From NCBI GenBank assembly GCA_009760855.2, contig WPIO01000003.1, forward strand, positions 3,096,001 to 3,160,000: a stretch of DNA of 64,000 nucleotides. Direction: 5' to 3'. The notes below the pieces were generated by a model. The model saw nothing but the letters and a program-made list of their open reading frames with translations, was not told where the DNA came from and searched no databases. A program made the translations under genes and the position numbers. Shown one piece after another: positions 1 to 29,290 of this stretch (position 1 is the first letter of the stretch; each line of letters starts with the position of its first letter). Origin of the DNA: Cristatella mucedo. Its lineage: Eukaryota > Bryozoa > Phylactolaemata > Cristatellidae.

Positions 1-612
1 TCGAGAAAAGTCTTAACATTCATTTAGATCTCGATCGTACAAACAATTTATGGATGCTGTAACCTAAAAATAGCAATACAATATTTGCATAGTGGCCTAA
101 GGGAGAGCCTTATCTCCTTGTAGCCACGTTAAATGTTCTGGACAGGAAGTAGGTCAGTTCGTTAGTGATATTAAGTAGAGTTTCAGCTAACGAAAGCTAT
201 GCAATAGTCACATGGGCTACAAATGATGTCCTCTTTGGTCAAAATTTGATGCTCAAATAGTCGACTAATCGCAGCCGCAGTCCTCACAACAAACGTGCAG
301 CAAGTCACCGCACATAGCAGGGCATAACTATCTATCCAGAGAGCATCCTGCGAATGATGATGCTATTACAGAGTATTGAAGAGTGCCTTCCGAAGGTAGC
401 ATTGAGCTGCAGATGGATAAACGGATCGAAGTAATTGTCCAAAGTAATCAAGCCAAACAATACATTTGTATAGCACTTTCAAAGAGCTAAATCTCTTTCT
501 GGGCACTGTACAGATACTGTATAGAAATTATTATCGAACGATTGGTGGTAGCACTTGCCAGCAGCAGGCAAGTAAGCAGGTACATGCACACGAAGAAAAA
601 AATCACTAAGAC

Positions 613-1402
613 TCACAAAATGCTGAAATAAGCAAAGTACATTTTAAGCTTCTTTTCAAATGTCGTCGTGTCAGGGGACGTCGTGACGTGCGTCCGTAGT
701 GAGCTACAGGCTTTGGGAGCACACGAACTAGAGGCACGGTCTCCAAAGGATTTGAGGTTAGTACGAGGTATGGCTGAATGTGTCGAGTCAGACCAGCGGA
801 TTGTACGATTATCCGCCTGGTGGGGGAGTAGTTCTGATAGGAAGGCTAGAGTCAGAGAATGAAGAGACCTAAAAGTAAGAGACATGATATTGAAGTCAAT
901 GTTCTGTTTGATTGGGGTCAAGCTCAGGTCTGCCAGAAATGGTGTAACTAGGCAACTGCAAAGCTTAAGACAGACAAGACTAGCTGCAGACGTTTACCCC
1001 AACTGTAAGTGCCTGATTACGCATGGCACGGAGATCAGCAAGCAGTGATTTACAGCAGTCAAGACGGAATGTCACAAATGCATGGACCACTATGGATGTA
1101 GAATCCGTGTCTAAGCCAACACAAAGTTGTAGCAACGTTTTTTGCTGAAAGTAAGCAGACTTGGGTGTAGAGCTGATGTGGTCGTCTAATTAGAGGTCAT
1201 TTTGAAACATGACACATAGAATTCGTGCAGTATCTTCGAACGAGATACTGGCGGAACCGATTTTGAGCGTTAGATTTTCCAATTTGCGAATCACACTTAG
1301 TTTTTCCATAACTAGTAAGCTGGTTTTTTCACCATTCAATTTAAGAAAGTTTGCTGATATCCACGTGTGCATGTCATCAAAGTAAGTTACGTAAGCAAGC
1401 AC
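613..1402 (-). mobile_element. Decayed L2/CR1-like LINE fragment (LINE-A), RT C-terminal part
   Basis: Read on the minus strand, the first part resembles the stretch after the RT active site (WISANFLKLN, then a decayed LDCCKSLLA-type motif). The last part has the family's C-terminal block (ELLPHQADNRTIR, LKSFGDRA, THVTTSPDTTTF). Frameshifts and stops break the frame between about 921 and 1190, so it is a pseudogene. The same motifs recur at 54810-58990, 6580-7010 and 26435-26865. Confidence 0.75.
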
Positions 1403-2715
1403 GTTTGAATTGAGGTCGGCTTGGTAAAGTGTTTTAAGTATTGCTTAAGTATCGTGACTATTAAAAGTATTGCTTTCCTTATAGGGTTCGTTATTTTAAA
1501 GCATATCATGAGTTCTTTAAGATATTCTATAGTTTTCCTAAGATATTATTCATTCACGCACTTGAGATTCATCTGTTCATTCTTCAATTGACTGCAATAC
1601 CATTAGTACTGGTGGAGAGCAAACTTATTTTAGTGGATTCATTTCGACGATACACGTACAGGTCTATCTCTAATATCTATTACTTAGTTGTATTACCGCT
1701 CAATACTTACCAAGCGTTTTGCAATCATTTCCTCTTTTCTGCAGTTTTAAATTCATTTCTCGCACTTTTTGTCAGTCCATTAGACGATTTATACTTTCAC
1801 TTTTACTTTCTCAATTTTGTCCTCAACCGGAACTACAAATAGGACGTCAATATCTCGACAGCCTTGTTGGCGATCGTCTATTTGTGCTATTTAATGACGT
1901 TGACCCCCATGTCCTCTCGCAGCCCGGAAGTGGCTCAACTCACCCACATTGACACATCCAGAGAAAATATGCTGAAGAGTGTGACTCTTGCAAGGTGCGA
2001 CAAGCTATGGTTTTAAGCAGGTTTTTAAGCATAAATTTTAGCCATTACAATCCATTATTTGGCTAATACTTCCGTATCGGAGTGAAATTTAAAATGCAGT
2101 ATCAGCTCTGCCTGTCTCACATGAAGCTAGATTACTTTCCATTTCGGTCTAAAGTATTACTTTCTGCTGAAGAAGGGTGGTCCTGGAACTTTTTCTGCAA
2201 TCATAGACGGGTACAGCAAGATGTATCGAACCAAAATAAAAATTTATCATGTGGTAAAAACAGAGCCGAACTCGCATAATTGAAGAATAGGTGAGCTATG
2301 GAATGCAACGGCATCAAGCTCCACTGAAAGTGAAGCTGTACAAGTCACAATTATGCACCCCAACAAAATTCGCGAGTGTACCTCGACCTACCAGGGTTAC
2401 AAAAGTTGGAATACGAGCAGCATATGATGCAGAGATTGATAACAATTCTTATTTGCAGACATGTTGCTTCCGTTTTACATTCGGCTCAGACATGGTTTAC
2501 ATAATAATTTTTTCTAATACACTATGTGCAAGTCGTAAGAACTTCCATTACTTTTTTACATATTAGTCTTTTGAAAGGTACCGTACAAAAATATTTGATT
2601 GCCAGATAAATCTTCTCAGTTTTCTTGACATTCAGGGCTAATAATTGGTGCTATCGGTTCCTTTCCCGAACAGAGTAAAGTAAACCCTAAATCTAGAAAC
2701 TATAAACCATACTAG
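1403..2715. other. Intergenic stretch, nothing recognised
   Basis: AT-rich DNA with short chance reading frames. I see no splice-flanked open exon, repeat family or RNA gene here. Confidence 0.5.
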
Positions 2716-2871
2716 TATAATAATAATAATAATATAATTCATTTTTATAGCGCCCAAAGAGAACTTAATCTCTATTCAGGCGCTTCGCATATGCCTCGGG
2801 GCTCGAGCCCGCGACCTCAGTCAGACCTTGGTCAGGGCGAGCACCTTAACCGCTAGACCAAACCAGCTCGG
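2716..2871 (-). mobile_element. tRNA-derived SINE (SINE-A) with LINE-like 3' tail
   Basis: On the minus strand a tRNA-like head (A box TGGTCTAGCGG, B-box-like GGGCTCGAGCCCC) is followed by the tail hairpin AGAGATTAAGTTCTCT, a GGGCGCTATA block and a TAATAA-type simple tail. Near-complete sisters lie at 36817-36990 and 58362-58502. Confidence 0.85.
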
Positions 2872-5800
2872 TGATAACCATAAATAATGAACCCAAACCT
2901 GAAGCTTAGACACGATAAACCAATTATTTGCAAGGATAGCAAGAAGTGAGTCATCAAAAATGTAATTTTCCTGAGACGATAAACTGCAATAGCAGTGCCA
3001 GCATTCAGCCACGACCTTATTTCCTCATTTGAGATATTTGCGATATTCAAGATGCTCAAGGACAAGCTGTTGAGTGTATTATTCTCATTAAGTGCATACA
3101 ATGGGTGCACACCGGACGTTAAAATGTGAGTGCAGCAACAGCACGCAGTCAGCACTAGCCCCAAAAACAACTTGCTTGACATAGAAAAGTCCTATAGAAA
3201 AACAGCAGCTTGCTGGCACCAACGCGATGACGTCAGGACGTCTATTGAATTGAAATTTAAAAAAGCTAAAACGCACCTGTTCCTAAAAGCAATTGGTGGG
3301 TCCGTATGAATTTTCCTTTGTGGATCATGCATGCTGACTCTTTACATGTTACCACTAACCGATTGATGGGCTTCCTTGGCAGCATATTATAAGGGCGTAG
3401 AAAGAAATTCAGTTCTCGTAGAGCACAATAACATTTTTTATTTGCTATTTTTATTCTTACTATTACTAGGTTTTCGGACCAGTAATCAGTAGCGGTAGAA
3501 TCTGCTGGTTCTCAAACTGCTGCAGCTGGCTACTCTGCCTCATTAGTCATGGCCACTTTTTGCTACAACCAAATGTTTCTGCTACGAAGCCCCGTTAAAA
3601 AGATTTATCTTGGAAGTGGCTCGAAGATTACAGATTAACTGAGCGTTACTGTAATCGACGGAGAACAAACGGAAAACACTCTAATAATGGTCAGATCGGC
3701 AAAGGGTCAATACGTATTGCAAGTAATGTCGGTATGCGGATTGCAAGTTGCTTTCCGTCTCTGTAAGATTGGCCGTATATATCGAGTGGTAGGTTGCAGG
3801 ATGCGCTTATCAAGCTGCAAATAATTAAAATTCTGAACTCCAACTGGAATAATTATTTCAGTAGTTTCAAATTTGGGTGGCCTTTTTCATCCGGTCGTTT
3901 TGTATTAAATCAAAGAACCAGGAGATCGTCCTTAGAGCGACCTGGAGCTCTTCCAAAAGCTTTTGGCGTGCATTCGCTTGACGTGACCTTAACCCGCCGC
4001 TATAATGGGTCGATACTGTGACAGTGCTACACGGCTTTAGTGCGTGAAGATCTACAATCCCAAAGGTGGAAGTGATGCGGAGGAGCATGGGCGGGTAAAG
4101 TGAAGGAGTGTACCTAAGGCATGCTCAGGGCCTACGACCTTGGGTCGTCAATGTTAAGGTCGTCATACAGGTCAGGGCCAAGCTTTTCAGCGAGTCCATG
4201 CCTTTGCCGTTCCTGCTGGTGTTGGGGCCTTGAATGAGGTTTTCTGTCGCGGAATTCAACGATTTACCTTATCGGACAGTTTTGTCATGTCAGAGGAAAG
4301 AATCAGGAGTTTTTCCAGTTGGTTTGGTCGGAAAAACCGGCCTTTAGAGGCGAACTGAGGCGCGAGGGTAAGTCAGAGGTGCTTGTTGCGATACAAGCAA
4401 CCGAGCGAACACACATACCAGTAAAGAGATTCTTGCAATTTATGACATTCAATATGAAACTTAGCTTTCGTGTTATAAGCACTGATAGACTAAGTGTTCT
4501 CCTAATATTGTTGCTTTACTTTCGTTACCTAACCCTGACCGAAGTCTTCACTGTGGCCACCTTGCCAATTGGTATGAGAAAAACGATACATTTACCAGCG
4601 TTTCAAGTGAACACTGAGCCAATTGAGCCGGTTAGAGACGGGTTAGATCAACCGTCTCAGACCAACCGTTTCCACTTGCTTTCATTGTATAGATGCGGTG
4701 CTAATGAGATGGTGCCATGATGAGCATGCTACTAGTCAGTTACCAATCCGTCAAGCTCCGTAGCAGTGAATGGGCTTCATGGGTGATTCTGGGTTGAAGA
4801 ATTAAGTATATATTCTATTGAAACGGAGCTTATGTCTTAGCTTCAGCTGATATTTTTTGTTTATTTTCAGATTGTATGTTTTATAATGCATCTTACATTT
4901 TGCTTGTTTTTGTGGTTAGTGCTCACTATATATTGAGCAACCGTTCCTGTATGAGTGCAAGCAACCTTGACTAGATTCTGTAATAGCTGCTGTATAAAGC
5001 TTGCAAGGACTACACCGAACTAGGAGTTTGAGGCTAGAGCATAGCAGCTCAATAGGCATAATGCCAATAACTTGAGACAGCTGATGAAAATAGTCTGTCT
5101 GACACTAAGGATCGCATCTAGCAGGAATATGTTCTTAAATTGGGCTAGTTTGATCGTAGAGAGCCTACCAGCTTGATGTTGTGAGCAGCCAGACATGTTG
5201 CCACCTAGATTACTTGCTTTAAGCCCAGCCATCCCACCATCTGTTTTTTATGTTTGGATTGTAGAACTACTATAAGTTAGGTACCATATCGCTGTCGTGT
5301 AGTTTTCCTGCTAATCAGATCTCAATTTTTTGGTACATTAATCCACCTCTGAATGCGGCAGGTGCAAGCAGTACTGTTAAAATTCCTAGAAGTGTTGCAG
5401 TATGTTAGTATGCTTGCTGTAATATAGGCCGTAATCGTACACTGTTACTTTCGACAGCAAGCAGCTAGAAACTACCTTCATGTTTCTGGTTTCTAATGTA
5501 GTTAACAATTTGAGAGGATCACCATGATAACTTTTTCTATTCTGGCTCACGACCTATCATAATTTGTCGTGGTGCCAGCTGCGGTAATGACAATGAAACC
5601 TAGGCACTCACAAGCGAGTCGTGGATAAAATTAGGCAGCACATACCAATCGGCATTTTTTCATTCGAATTCTGGTTGCATTTGCTGCTCACGCCAGCACA
5701 TATTGCTATGGCCTGTCACGTTGGTTCTCGTCTTTTAGACCACGATCTCCCTGATTCCAAGGTACCAGATTGGAGCCATTAAGTGCAGAGGACTCTGGGG

Positions 5801-6579
5801 GGGCTATAACTACCAGCTCGTTGTGGCTGCCGTAGTTTGCTGCTGTAGGAGCTCTTGCTTGTGGGCTACTAGTGACTTGTCTGGTTGAATTAATTGCACT
5901 GATCATAAAACGAATGTTCTGTTGTGCTGGCTCTTGTCAAACCTTTATGGAAGGCACATACGGATCCATCCTGTCACGATGGATTTGCTGCATCGAGCCC
6001 ATAAGTGGACGAGATCACAGATTGTATCCTCGGTGGGGCAAATGCATTGGGCAGAGGGGAGGGGGTCAGCCCGACAATGTGACAGTATGCGAAGCGGATG
6101 ACGATTCCGCGCCGTCTAGACGTTCCTTGACGATGGCAACCCCTTGCTTATGTATTGCGACCGGCATGTCACAGCCGGCCATGGCTCGAGCAGCAGCGAT
6201 TTTAGCTCGGCTCATTTTGCTGCTGCCACTGCTTCACCTGGTTTGAGTTCGGCTGCCTCTTTCGATCTGTCCAAGCCCGGAGCTTTCATGCAGCAGCGGA
6301 AGAGAGAAAACTGCAGCTAGAAATGCTCGAGTGTGCTGTGCCGGCAGGGTGAACCTCGCCGTCGGGCGGGGGCCGGCTGGAACGACTAACTTCACGAAGC
6401 AGCAATTGCTACTAGAGCTGCAGCTAGCGGCACTCTCCAGAGAGGCATCTCTGCCCAGGCTTTAGGCAGACAAGCTGCTGACTAGCCCCTCCCTGTTGGG
6501 TGGGGGCACATTTACCTGCTGCCAGCCTGTCCTGTTAGCTAGCTTTGTCAAAGGGGTGGACTGGGCATGCAGCCACCAT
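2872..6579. other. Intergenic stretch, no gene supported
   Basis: Only short frames without recognisable motifs. The longest (4319-4720, plus) has low-complexity composition, no clear splice context and no family signature. No mobile element could be named. Confidence 0.4.
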
Positions 6580-7010
6580 TTTATAATAATAGTAATAATA
6601 ATGCACATCATAAAGCGCCCTCAGAGAACCCAATCTCTTTCCAGGCGCTTTAGTTTTGCTGCAAAGGGAAACGTGATTGAATGGTGAGTAATATCATGCT
6701 TGATAAACAACATGAATGACGTGGTTAGGGGTGACATGCACAGGGTCAGCATGCAAGTGTGGTTAGTGGCAGCTTGTACAGTGTCAGCACGCATAAGCAC
6801 ATGAAGGACGAATCACAGGAACCCACTAAATGCTGTCCTATATAGGTGTTTTTAAGTTCTTTTTAAATGGGGTGAAGTCCGGGGATGTTGTGATGCAAGT
6901 CGCAAATGAGTTCCAGGCTCTGGAAGCATACGAACTAAACGCAAGGTCTCCTAAGGATTTGAGGGTTGTACAAGGTATTGGTAAACTGTTAGCTATCCGT
7001 GCCAGTCCAA
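6580..7010 (-). mobile_element. LINE-A 3' end, inverted
   Basis: On the minus strand it begins with the degraded C-terminal LINE block (LKSLGDLAFSSYA, TTSPDFTPFKK), passes through the 3'UTR with the CATGTCACCCCTAACCA motif, and ends in the AGAGATTGGGTTCTCT hairpin, a GGGCGCTTTAT block and an (ATT)n simple tail. Confidence 0.85.
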
Positions 7011-7113
7011 GACACAGGCCAGCTTTTATTTTATTTATATTTTATTTATTTGCTGTTTGTGTTTACTTTATCCGTGGCAATGACTCGCTGCTGCATCGGC
7101 TGCCTGCTGGCAG

Positions 7114-7163
7114 CATTAGTTGGCGCTGCACCAGGCAGGTCATTAGTTGGCGCTGCACCAGGC
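7114..7163. repeat. Two-copy tandem repeat, 27 bp period
   Basis: CATTAGTTGGCGCTGCACCA occurs at 7114 and again at 7141, identical over at least 23 bases. Confidence 0.85.
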
Positions 7164-7169
7164 GTCTTG

Positions 7170-8450
7170 TCACGCTAGCAGCAAAGAGTATTGCTAGCCC
7201 CCCTCTCCCTCTAGGATATATGCCGACCGATGCAATGTCCTCCAGCCAGCTGGTTTGGAACCGAAAATCAGTGTTCGGAGTCCGGGTAAGCAGACATATG
7301 TCGAGGGCGTTGTTGTGACCGAAGGGAAAGCACTGGCATCTGCTCGGTGGCAGCAGCGAGATGCAGATCGCTTCTGCTGCTACTGCTACACATTTTGTGG
7401 TTGAATTCAGTGGCTGGTGCAGCAGCAGCAGCAGCGTAGCAATAGCCGACACTGCGATACCGAGGTTACCCAGACTCGGCCTGGATGGTGCCATGTGCCT
7501 ATCAGAATTGCTTTTTCCTGGTTGTGCTCACACTCCGATGTAGGCTCCCTTGGTTGGGCTTTATCCCGATCTGCTGGCAGATTAAAGCTCTCAGGTGCAT
7601 CTGGGGTTAAGCATGGAAGTGAACCCCCTGAACGTTGCACTTGTCCAGAGCAGCCAATCGATCGTAGGCCCAATTCCGGTCGGCCCAAGGGGGCGACATG
7701 AGCCCGTTGGGACAACCCCCCCCCCCCCCCCCCCCCGCAGAGCCCAGCCCTCAAACTAAGACGTATGGTCAGCTGCTGCTACTACTGCTGCTGCCACCAC
7801 TGCCACAGCCCTTTGAGGGAGTTCTCACTTGCGTATTAGCTGGGCTAGCCCAGTCCTTTGAAAAGTTTGCTACCCCCCACCCTGTGGTGGCACATATTTG
7901 GGCTGGACTGCCTACTGCAGAACCGCAAGCTCACCTGGTGCTGCTGCTATTGCCGTAGGTCGTGCCAGCTCGCCAGTAGTGGTTTTAAATGCAAAACTTG
8001 AGCTGGCGACCGCCCACACGGGGTGGCAGCTCTGCTAGCTCAAACGAGCCGCTTTTCCTTGGTGAAGCTTCGGCGTGAGATTTTGCAGTGAGCTGAATCA
8101 GCAGCCTATAATTGCCTACGGCCGGTGCTCCCAAGCCGGGCAGAATGACTTCACGCCTGGGCGGACAGAGTGAGCGACATTTCGAATAAGGAACATGTCT
8201 CCGTGCGCCGGATCGCTGCGCTCGTCATCGCCGTTCGCTTCTATGATTGCGCGGCGTTGCTTACGCTGGTCCGCTGGCAGCCGCGCAGCTGCGTGATGGC
8301 CTCTCGGACTCTGTAGGCAGCTGGCCGCTGCCCCGCAGTGCAGCAGCTTCTCGCCCCCTCTGAGTGCTGCTGCTGCACAGGAGCCGTTTGGGTGGCTGGG
8401 TTGATGGCTCCATCCATGCTTTTGGTTTGCTGCTTTCACCCTCTGTTCGT
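7170..8450. other. GC-rich region upstream of CACUL1, probable 5' flank/5'UTR
   Basis: Noticeably GC- and CpG-richer than its left flank, with CAG/CTG runs and a poly-C tract at 7716-7736. It lies directly before the first recognised CACUL1 exon, so it may hold the promoter and 5'UTR. No start site or further coding exon could be proven. Confidence 0.35.
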
Positions 8451-8464
8451 AGGCTGTCCTCATC

Positions 8465-18775
<10,311 letters not shown>

Positions 18776-20769
18776 CAGGTACGTGACTTGCGCCTCCCGT
18801 AACCCCACATCGTTACCATATTCCTGGTCTGCTCGTGAAGCTCATTTTCCAGCATGCTCGGGAAGTCTCGTGACTACAGAGGCTACTTCGCATGTGCACC
18901 CGTGTGCATGGACATACCTATCGACATCGGTATCTATATCGATATCTATATCGGCGATCAGCTGGTTGAGTGGTCTGCTCAAGCTTTCTTCCTCTCTTTC
19001 TCTTGTTCTCTGACTCTGACTCAAGTCTGTCTGTCTCTTTCTATTGGTGGCACAACAAATGTCAGTATTTTTGTGCAGCGCACCCGTGTGGCCTCGGCGT
19101 CCTCGCCGAGCACCGTGTCTGCGCTCGGGAAGTCTCGAATTTAAGAACTAATCTAGAGGCTGCATTGAGAACCAACTGCACAGGTGAAGCCGTGCCACGA
19201 CAAGTTTCGACAGCCGTGCTAAAAGAGAGGGGCAAGTGTCCCAGCTCATACGGTTGATAGGACTTTTTTCACTAGGAAGCTAAACCTTTCCCGTGAGTGG
19301 GCGTTGACAGGCGCTCATTCAGAAGTGACTCGAGACTTATGAGAATTTCCAGGCTCCTTCACAGCTGATAAAGGCAAGATCTCACCGGAAGCCTTCCGCC
19401 GGCTTTCACTTTTTTTTCTCACTCGATGCCTGCACGTTGTTGGTTAAACGGTACTGTCAGTGTCCTTGTTTTAGCTGTTTTCTAGACACGAAGTACTAGT
19501 TATGTTTGACTGCAAGTGCTCTTCGCAATCCCAATGTATATTCAACAAAGAGATGTGGTGGCCGACCATCAATTTGGATTTGTTTAAACAATATCAAACG
19601 AGAAGTTCAAACAAGTTAACGACGAGCTATTAGCTACTGCATTAGCTCATTAGCTGCTGTACATGGTGCCTGGCAAGCACATAAGCTTGATCTATGCAGC
19701 TGATCGTGTGCCACGGTTGGCACTCCCTCGGCATGCCCGTTTTTTCTAATTTTGCTACCATTTCTAGCTGGACATGCGATCAATGCTGCATGCTGTCGTG
19801 TTGCTGCTACTCTGTATTTCATGCGTTATGCTGACCGATGACATGATCCGTCTGCCGTCGGATCAGAGGATTGCCAGGGCAGTGAACTTGTTGCAACCAT
19901 TTGTTTGTTTCAGGCTTTGATTGCCGTGGATCGCCAGATTGCTTGTAAGGTAATCACTGCTGAATGGGACTCAGTAGCTTTTTATTATTATTTAAAAAGC
20001 CAAGTCTGCTGCAGTAGCTCCTGCTGCACTAGTCATATTACTGTCTGAAGTGGGCATAGGACAACGGTGGTCTCAAAGCTCGTTGCATTGTCGAATCTTG
20101 GACCCTCTCCGATTCGGAGCGAAGACGATCTGCCAATTGAGCATCTGACTTTTGCCTTCTTGCACACGAGACAAAGTAGATCATTAATTTTGCATTGTGC
20201 TATGTGGGGCCCTTTGTTGGCCAATGATGGCTTGGCTCAATATTAATTGTTTGTATAGTGATCTACATGAGGGAGCACCGTGCAATTACCGTTACTGCTA
20301 GTCAATAAAGCACATGCCTTTTGAGCTGTACAGGCTCCATGTCATAAAAACACGGCGGTGGCCGGCTGCACTTTTTTCTGCATCAATGCAAAAAAAGTCG
20401 TACATTGCTTATACTCTTCAGTTGCAGTTGCTACTCACGAATGTATGTGCTGCTTTCAATCCTAACATTATTTGCCTCAGCCCTTTTGTCACTAGGTACT
20501 ATCGTCTATGAGTAGGTCAGCTAGTGCGAATCCACCAGCTTTTGCCTACCTTAAGCTAAGTAGACCCCACCTATTGCAAACTGGTAAATTTGTTGTCATC
20601 ACTTAAAACACCATACAGGAGCTGCATGTTCAATACCCAAAGACTATTTTGAGTTTTCGGGTGGTATTAGGTTTTCTTTTAAAGCAGAGCAGGGCTTTTA
20701 ATGGCTTCATTTATATCCCAACAGAAGAGCCTTGGCGTCTTTCAACGAGCTTGTAGCAGAATGCACAGC

Positions 20770-20860
20770 TGGAAATGAAATACTGCTTTTATCAGGACTC
20801 GAACACTCTCAACCTGGGTTGTGAGTCGCTAGCGAGCACCACCACTGGGGTAGTAACGCT
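20770..20860 (-). mobile_element. tRNA-like SINE-B head fragment
   Basis: On the minus strand GTTCGAGTCCTGATAAAAGC is a good B box, and GTGCTCGCTAGCGACTCACA resembles an A-box region. The SINE-B body is not evident. Confidence 0.45.
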
Positions 20861-22084
20861 GCTTCCAATTACTATAACTGACTCTGAGCCACGTCCGCGA
20901 AGGCGTATGTTGCTTCACTTTTTTGAAGTGAGTACTACCTGTTTGGATTTTGGAGTGACCTCTACTCTCGATAAGGCATTGAAAACCGACAGATTGACCT
21001 GTTGAGATTCACTACTTTGTCGGACTAGTCCTCTGCACTTGGCGATGACGAGTGAACGGGCTAGATAGCTTAAGGAAGAAAGATTTCCCGAGCGTCTAAA
21101 AAAAAAGAGCAGAGGTTCTTGGGCGTGGAACGTCGTTGGCTGAAACCCCTCAGATACTTGGAGCGCTGACCTTTCGTCGTGATTTGTCTCCTGCTTGGAG
21201 CCCCGCCTTTATTTGCCTCGCGATTTGGAGCGAAGCTATTCCTTCGCTGGAGGCGAAATCTGGCTCTGTCGATTTAGATGCAGCTGTAACCCCGACGTAG
21301 CCGTTCGTGACGTTCAGCGTTCGGCCATTCCTTTCTTTGTTAAATTAAGTAGCTCACTAATAGTAGCCGGCATTCCTGGACCTGGGCAGAAGAAAAGTGG
21401 CTGCCGGATGCCGTCCGCCGTGACAGGGACCCGAAGAATGCTAGCTTGTAGACATCCGAAAGAGCAGCGTTGAAAAGCAAGATATTTTACGAGTAAGCGA
21501 AATTAAGTTTTCCAGGCATGCTACTTTCCTCATGTGCGATGTTCTACACCAGCCTCCATGTGCTTCATCCTTGCATTGCCCGAGCCAAACATTTGATTAA
21601 TGGTAACTTCAAAGTCACACTTGAGCCAACCAGGTTTCCGACCAGGCGCTGCACTTCTCGGAAAGGCGCTTTGCGGCAAGGCGCTTTTTCAGCCGCCAGT
21701 CCCATCCAATTAGGCAGACGGGGGAGGGGTGCAACGTCTTGCAGATGGACCACGGGCGGCTCTCCTACTGATTTATGGTGCTGGATGGCGAACCGGCTCC
21801 AGCTGGAGTTGCTGCGCGTCCACCCTTAAGCTTGTAGCTGCCATTTTGAGCCCAACTGCTTGAATGAAACCCTCGCAGGGGATCTTGGAACGCATTTGCT
21901 TGAGTTTGACGTAAGTGCGCGATCGCCGGCTGTAGCTGGATTGATAATCCACTTTTCTTATGCACGTCCCGACGACATACCGGACGCTGGAGTCTGGCAG
22001 CTATTTCTTCGGTAGTCAGTGCCCGTCAAGGCTCTGCACAATATACAAGAATTAGTTTATTTTCTCTGTGGTTAGGTAACTCTA

Positions 22085-22265
22085 TGCGTGAGCTGTCATC
22101 TCACCAGGTAAGGCAGTTGCTTTTCACGACCTAGGCTCCGAGGTCGTGGTTTCGAATCCTGTAGTGGGTGATCCTTTATCCCCACTGCAAGCGGTGGTGA
22201 TAGCCATAAAGGCTCTTCTGTCGCTATGCAAAAAAGGCTGCTAAATCAGCTGGTATTCTTTTTTA
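22085..22265 (+). mobile_element. tRNA-derived SINE-B, near complete
   Basis: A tRNA-like head with a perfect B box (GGTTTCGAATCC, 22148-22159) is followed by CCCCACTGCAAG, a GCTCTTCTGTCGCTA block and GGCTGCTAAATCAGC, then a T-rich end. Relatives lie at 29595, 37940, 41985, 45783 (minus) and 47828 (minus). Confidence 0.75.
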
Positions 22266-23216
22266 AAGCGAAGCCATAAAACAGTCTGTAAGATAGCGGT
22301 TATAAGCACTTCAGTCGCCCTGTCGCAATTTTTGCTACAAACTCTAGAGCAGCTACCCTTCCTAAGCTTTTGGCAAGTTATTGGTGAGCGGTGCCGGTGT
22401 GACCATACGAGCTGCGCCAAATAAGCCAGGCCACTGGCTGGACATAGCAGCACTGACAATGGTTTTCAAGTCTTCACTATCCGTTGACCGCCAATGGAGA
22501 TAGCACAGTGGGTAGTGGAGTGCACGAGGGCAACGGCTCAGCTTTTCCAATAAGTATAGTCGAACAAATCTGAGCTGACCTAAGCCAACCTTTGCACTTT
22601 CGTTTTTGGCACCTGGGGCAGGACGCTGCAGTTAATGCTTACTCCCGTACAGAGGTTCTCATCAGGATCTCGACTGGCACTGCCCACTTCATCCTGGTAT
22701 CCTATGAGGCGAGCAATTTAGTTTTGCTTTGTGGACCTAGCAGAGCCCTGACTTGACTAGAAGTCTCCAATGAATTTCCAATCTGCCCGTGCTCAGGCAG
22801 GCACAATTCAGGTGCGCGACTCATGGGAAATCGATCGCCAAACAAAGCAAAGTAAGCAGATGGCAAAAATCCATACAGCTGCCGGCGACTGCCACCTCGG
22901 GAACTCGTGTCGTCGTGGCACTCTGTCTGTAGGACATGCGTAATTATGTCCAGCTTCTCTCTTAGCATGGGAGTGCTTAGTTTCGAGAACAGCCCCGTAG
23001 AAGATCGGAGCACAACAGCTTGACTATGCATCGAGTGCACGAAGCAGACGTAAGATGCTGACTGCCGGTCGAATATTTTGTGTGGCTGCTTCACCATATG
23101 TCCCCGAGAGTCTTGGAACACGTAAAGAAGCCGAATACTTTGTTCGGCTGCCGGTGCTACTGAGCTGCAGCCCCCCCCCCCATTTTGACAATGCTTACGC
23201 GTTTGTACGACTTTAG

Positions 23217-28789
<5,573 letters not shown>

Positions 28790-29218
28790 GCTTCTGTACG
28801 AGCGTGGGATGTCAACGGATTCTTTCGCACCACAAGACACATGTACTGACAATGCCGCTAGTACCACCAAATCTTTTGTTTTAGTAAAGACAACTGAAAG
28901 TGCAAAGCATTACTTAAAGCTTCTAGCAAGCTCTATACGTCGCACGGTTTTCAAATATGCTGCTACCATACCGCTTACCGCATTCAATGTGCAACCTCAC
29001 AGGCATTTTACCACTTGTGCGAGTTCCCCTAATGGTGTCAAGTTCCGACAATGCATTGCTAAAGATTGGCCTACAGGTCTGCGCGAGAAACACATGCAGT
29101 GCAATGCGCACAACCAAGAACCTAGAAACGTGAATCCAAGCAGGAATTATTAGCTTATAAACGGTTTAAAACCTATGTGGTCAATGCCATATGCACTATT
29201 TCGTCCGCAAAGCATTTA

Positions 29219-29290
29219 AATAAACATCGAGGGAGCAGCCAACAGTGATAGCCTCCATCATAGCTTACATATGTGGATACCTTCAATAAA
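29219..29290 (+). promoter_or_regulatory. Candidate polyadenylation signals of the calmodulin-like gene
   Basis: AATAAA occurs at 29219-29224 and 29285-29290, about 430-500 bases after the stop codon, in otherwise non-coding sequence that would be the 3'UTR. Confidence 0.45.

Larger units (their letters stand above)
18776..23216. other. Intergenic region between CACUL1 and the calmodulin-like gene
   Basis: It holds the end of CACUL1, SINE-B fragments near 20770 and 22085, and an AATAAA at 20304-20309. It should also hold the first exon of the calmodulin-like gene. The best candidate start with a following donor is ATG|GTAACT at 21600-21602, which is weak evidence. A 139-codon minus-strand frame at 22702-23121 has no recognisable motif. 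Confidence 0.4.

Noticed and set aside
3985-4100. Short frame starting MGRYCDS, considered a small zinc-finger protein
   Set aside because: A stop follows after a few codons, and the Cys/His pattern of a known family is not present.
4319-4720. 133-codon plus-strand frame
   Set aside because: No recognisable motif, no splice or start context, composition like the surroundings.
5872-6246. 124-codon plus-strand frame
   Set aside because: No family resemblance. It overlaps another frame on the opposite strand and has no exon context.
22702-23121. 139-codon minus-strand frame just before the calmodulin-like exon 2
   Set aside because: No recognisable domain and no supporting splice sites on that strand. 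Probably chance.
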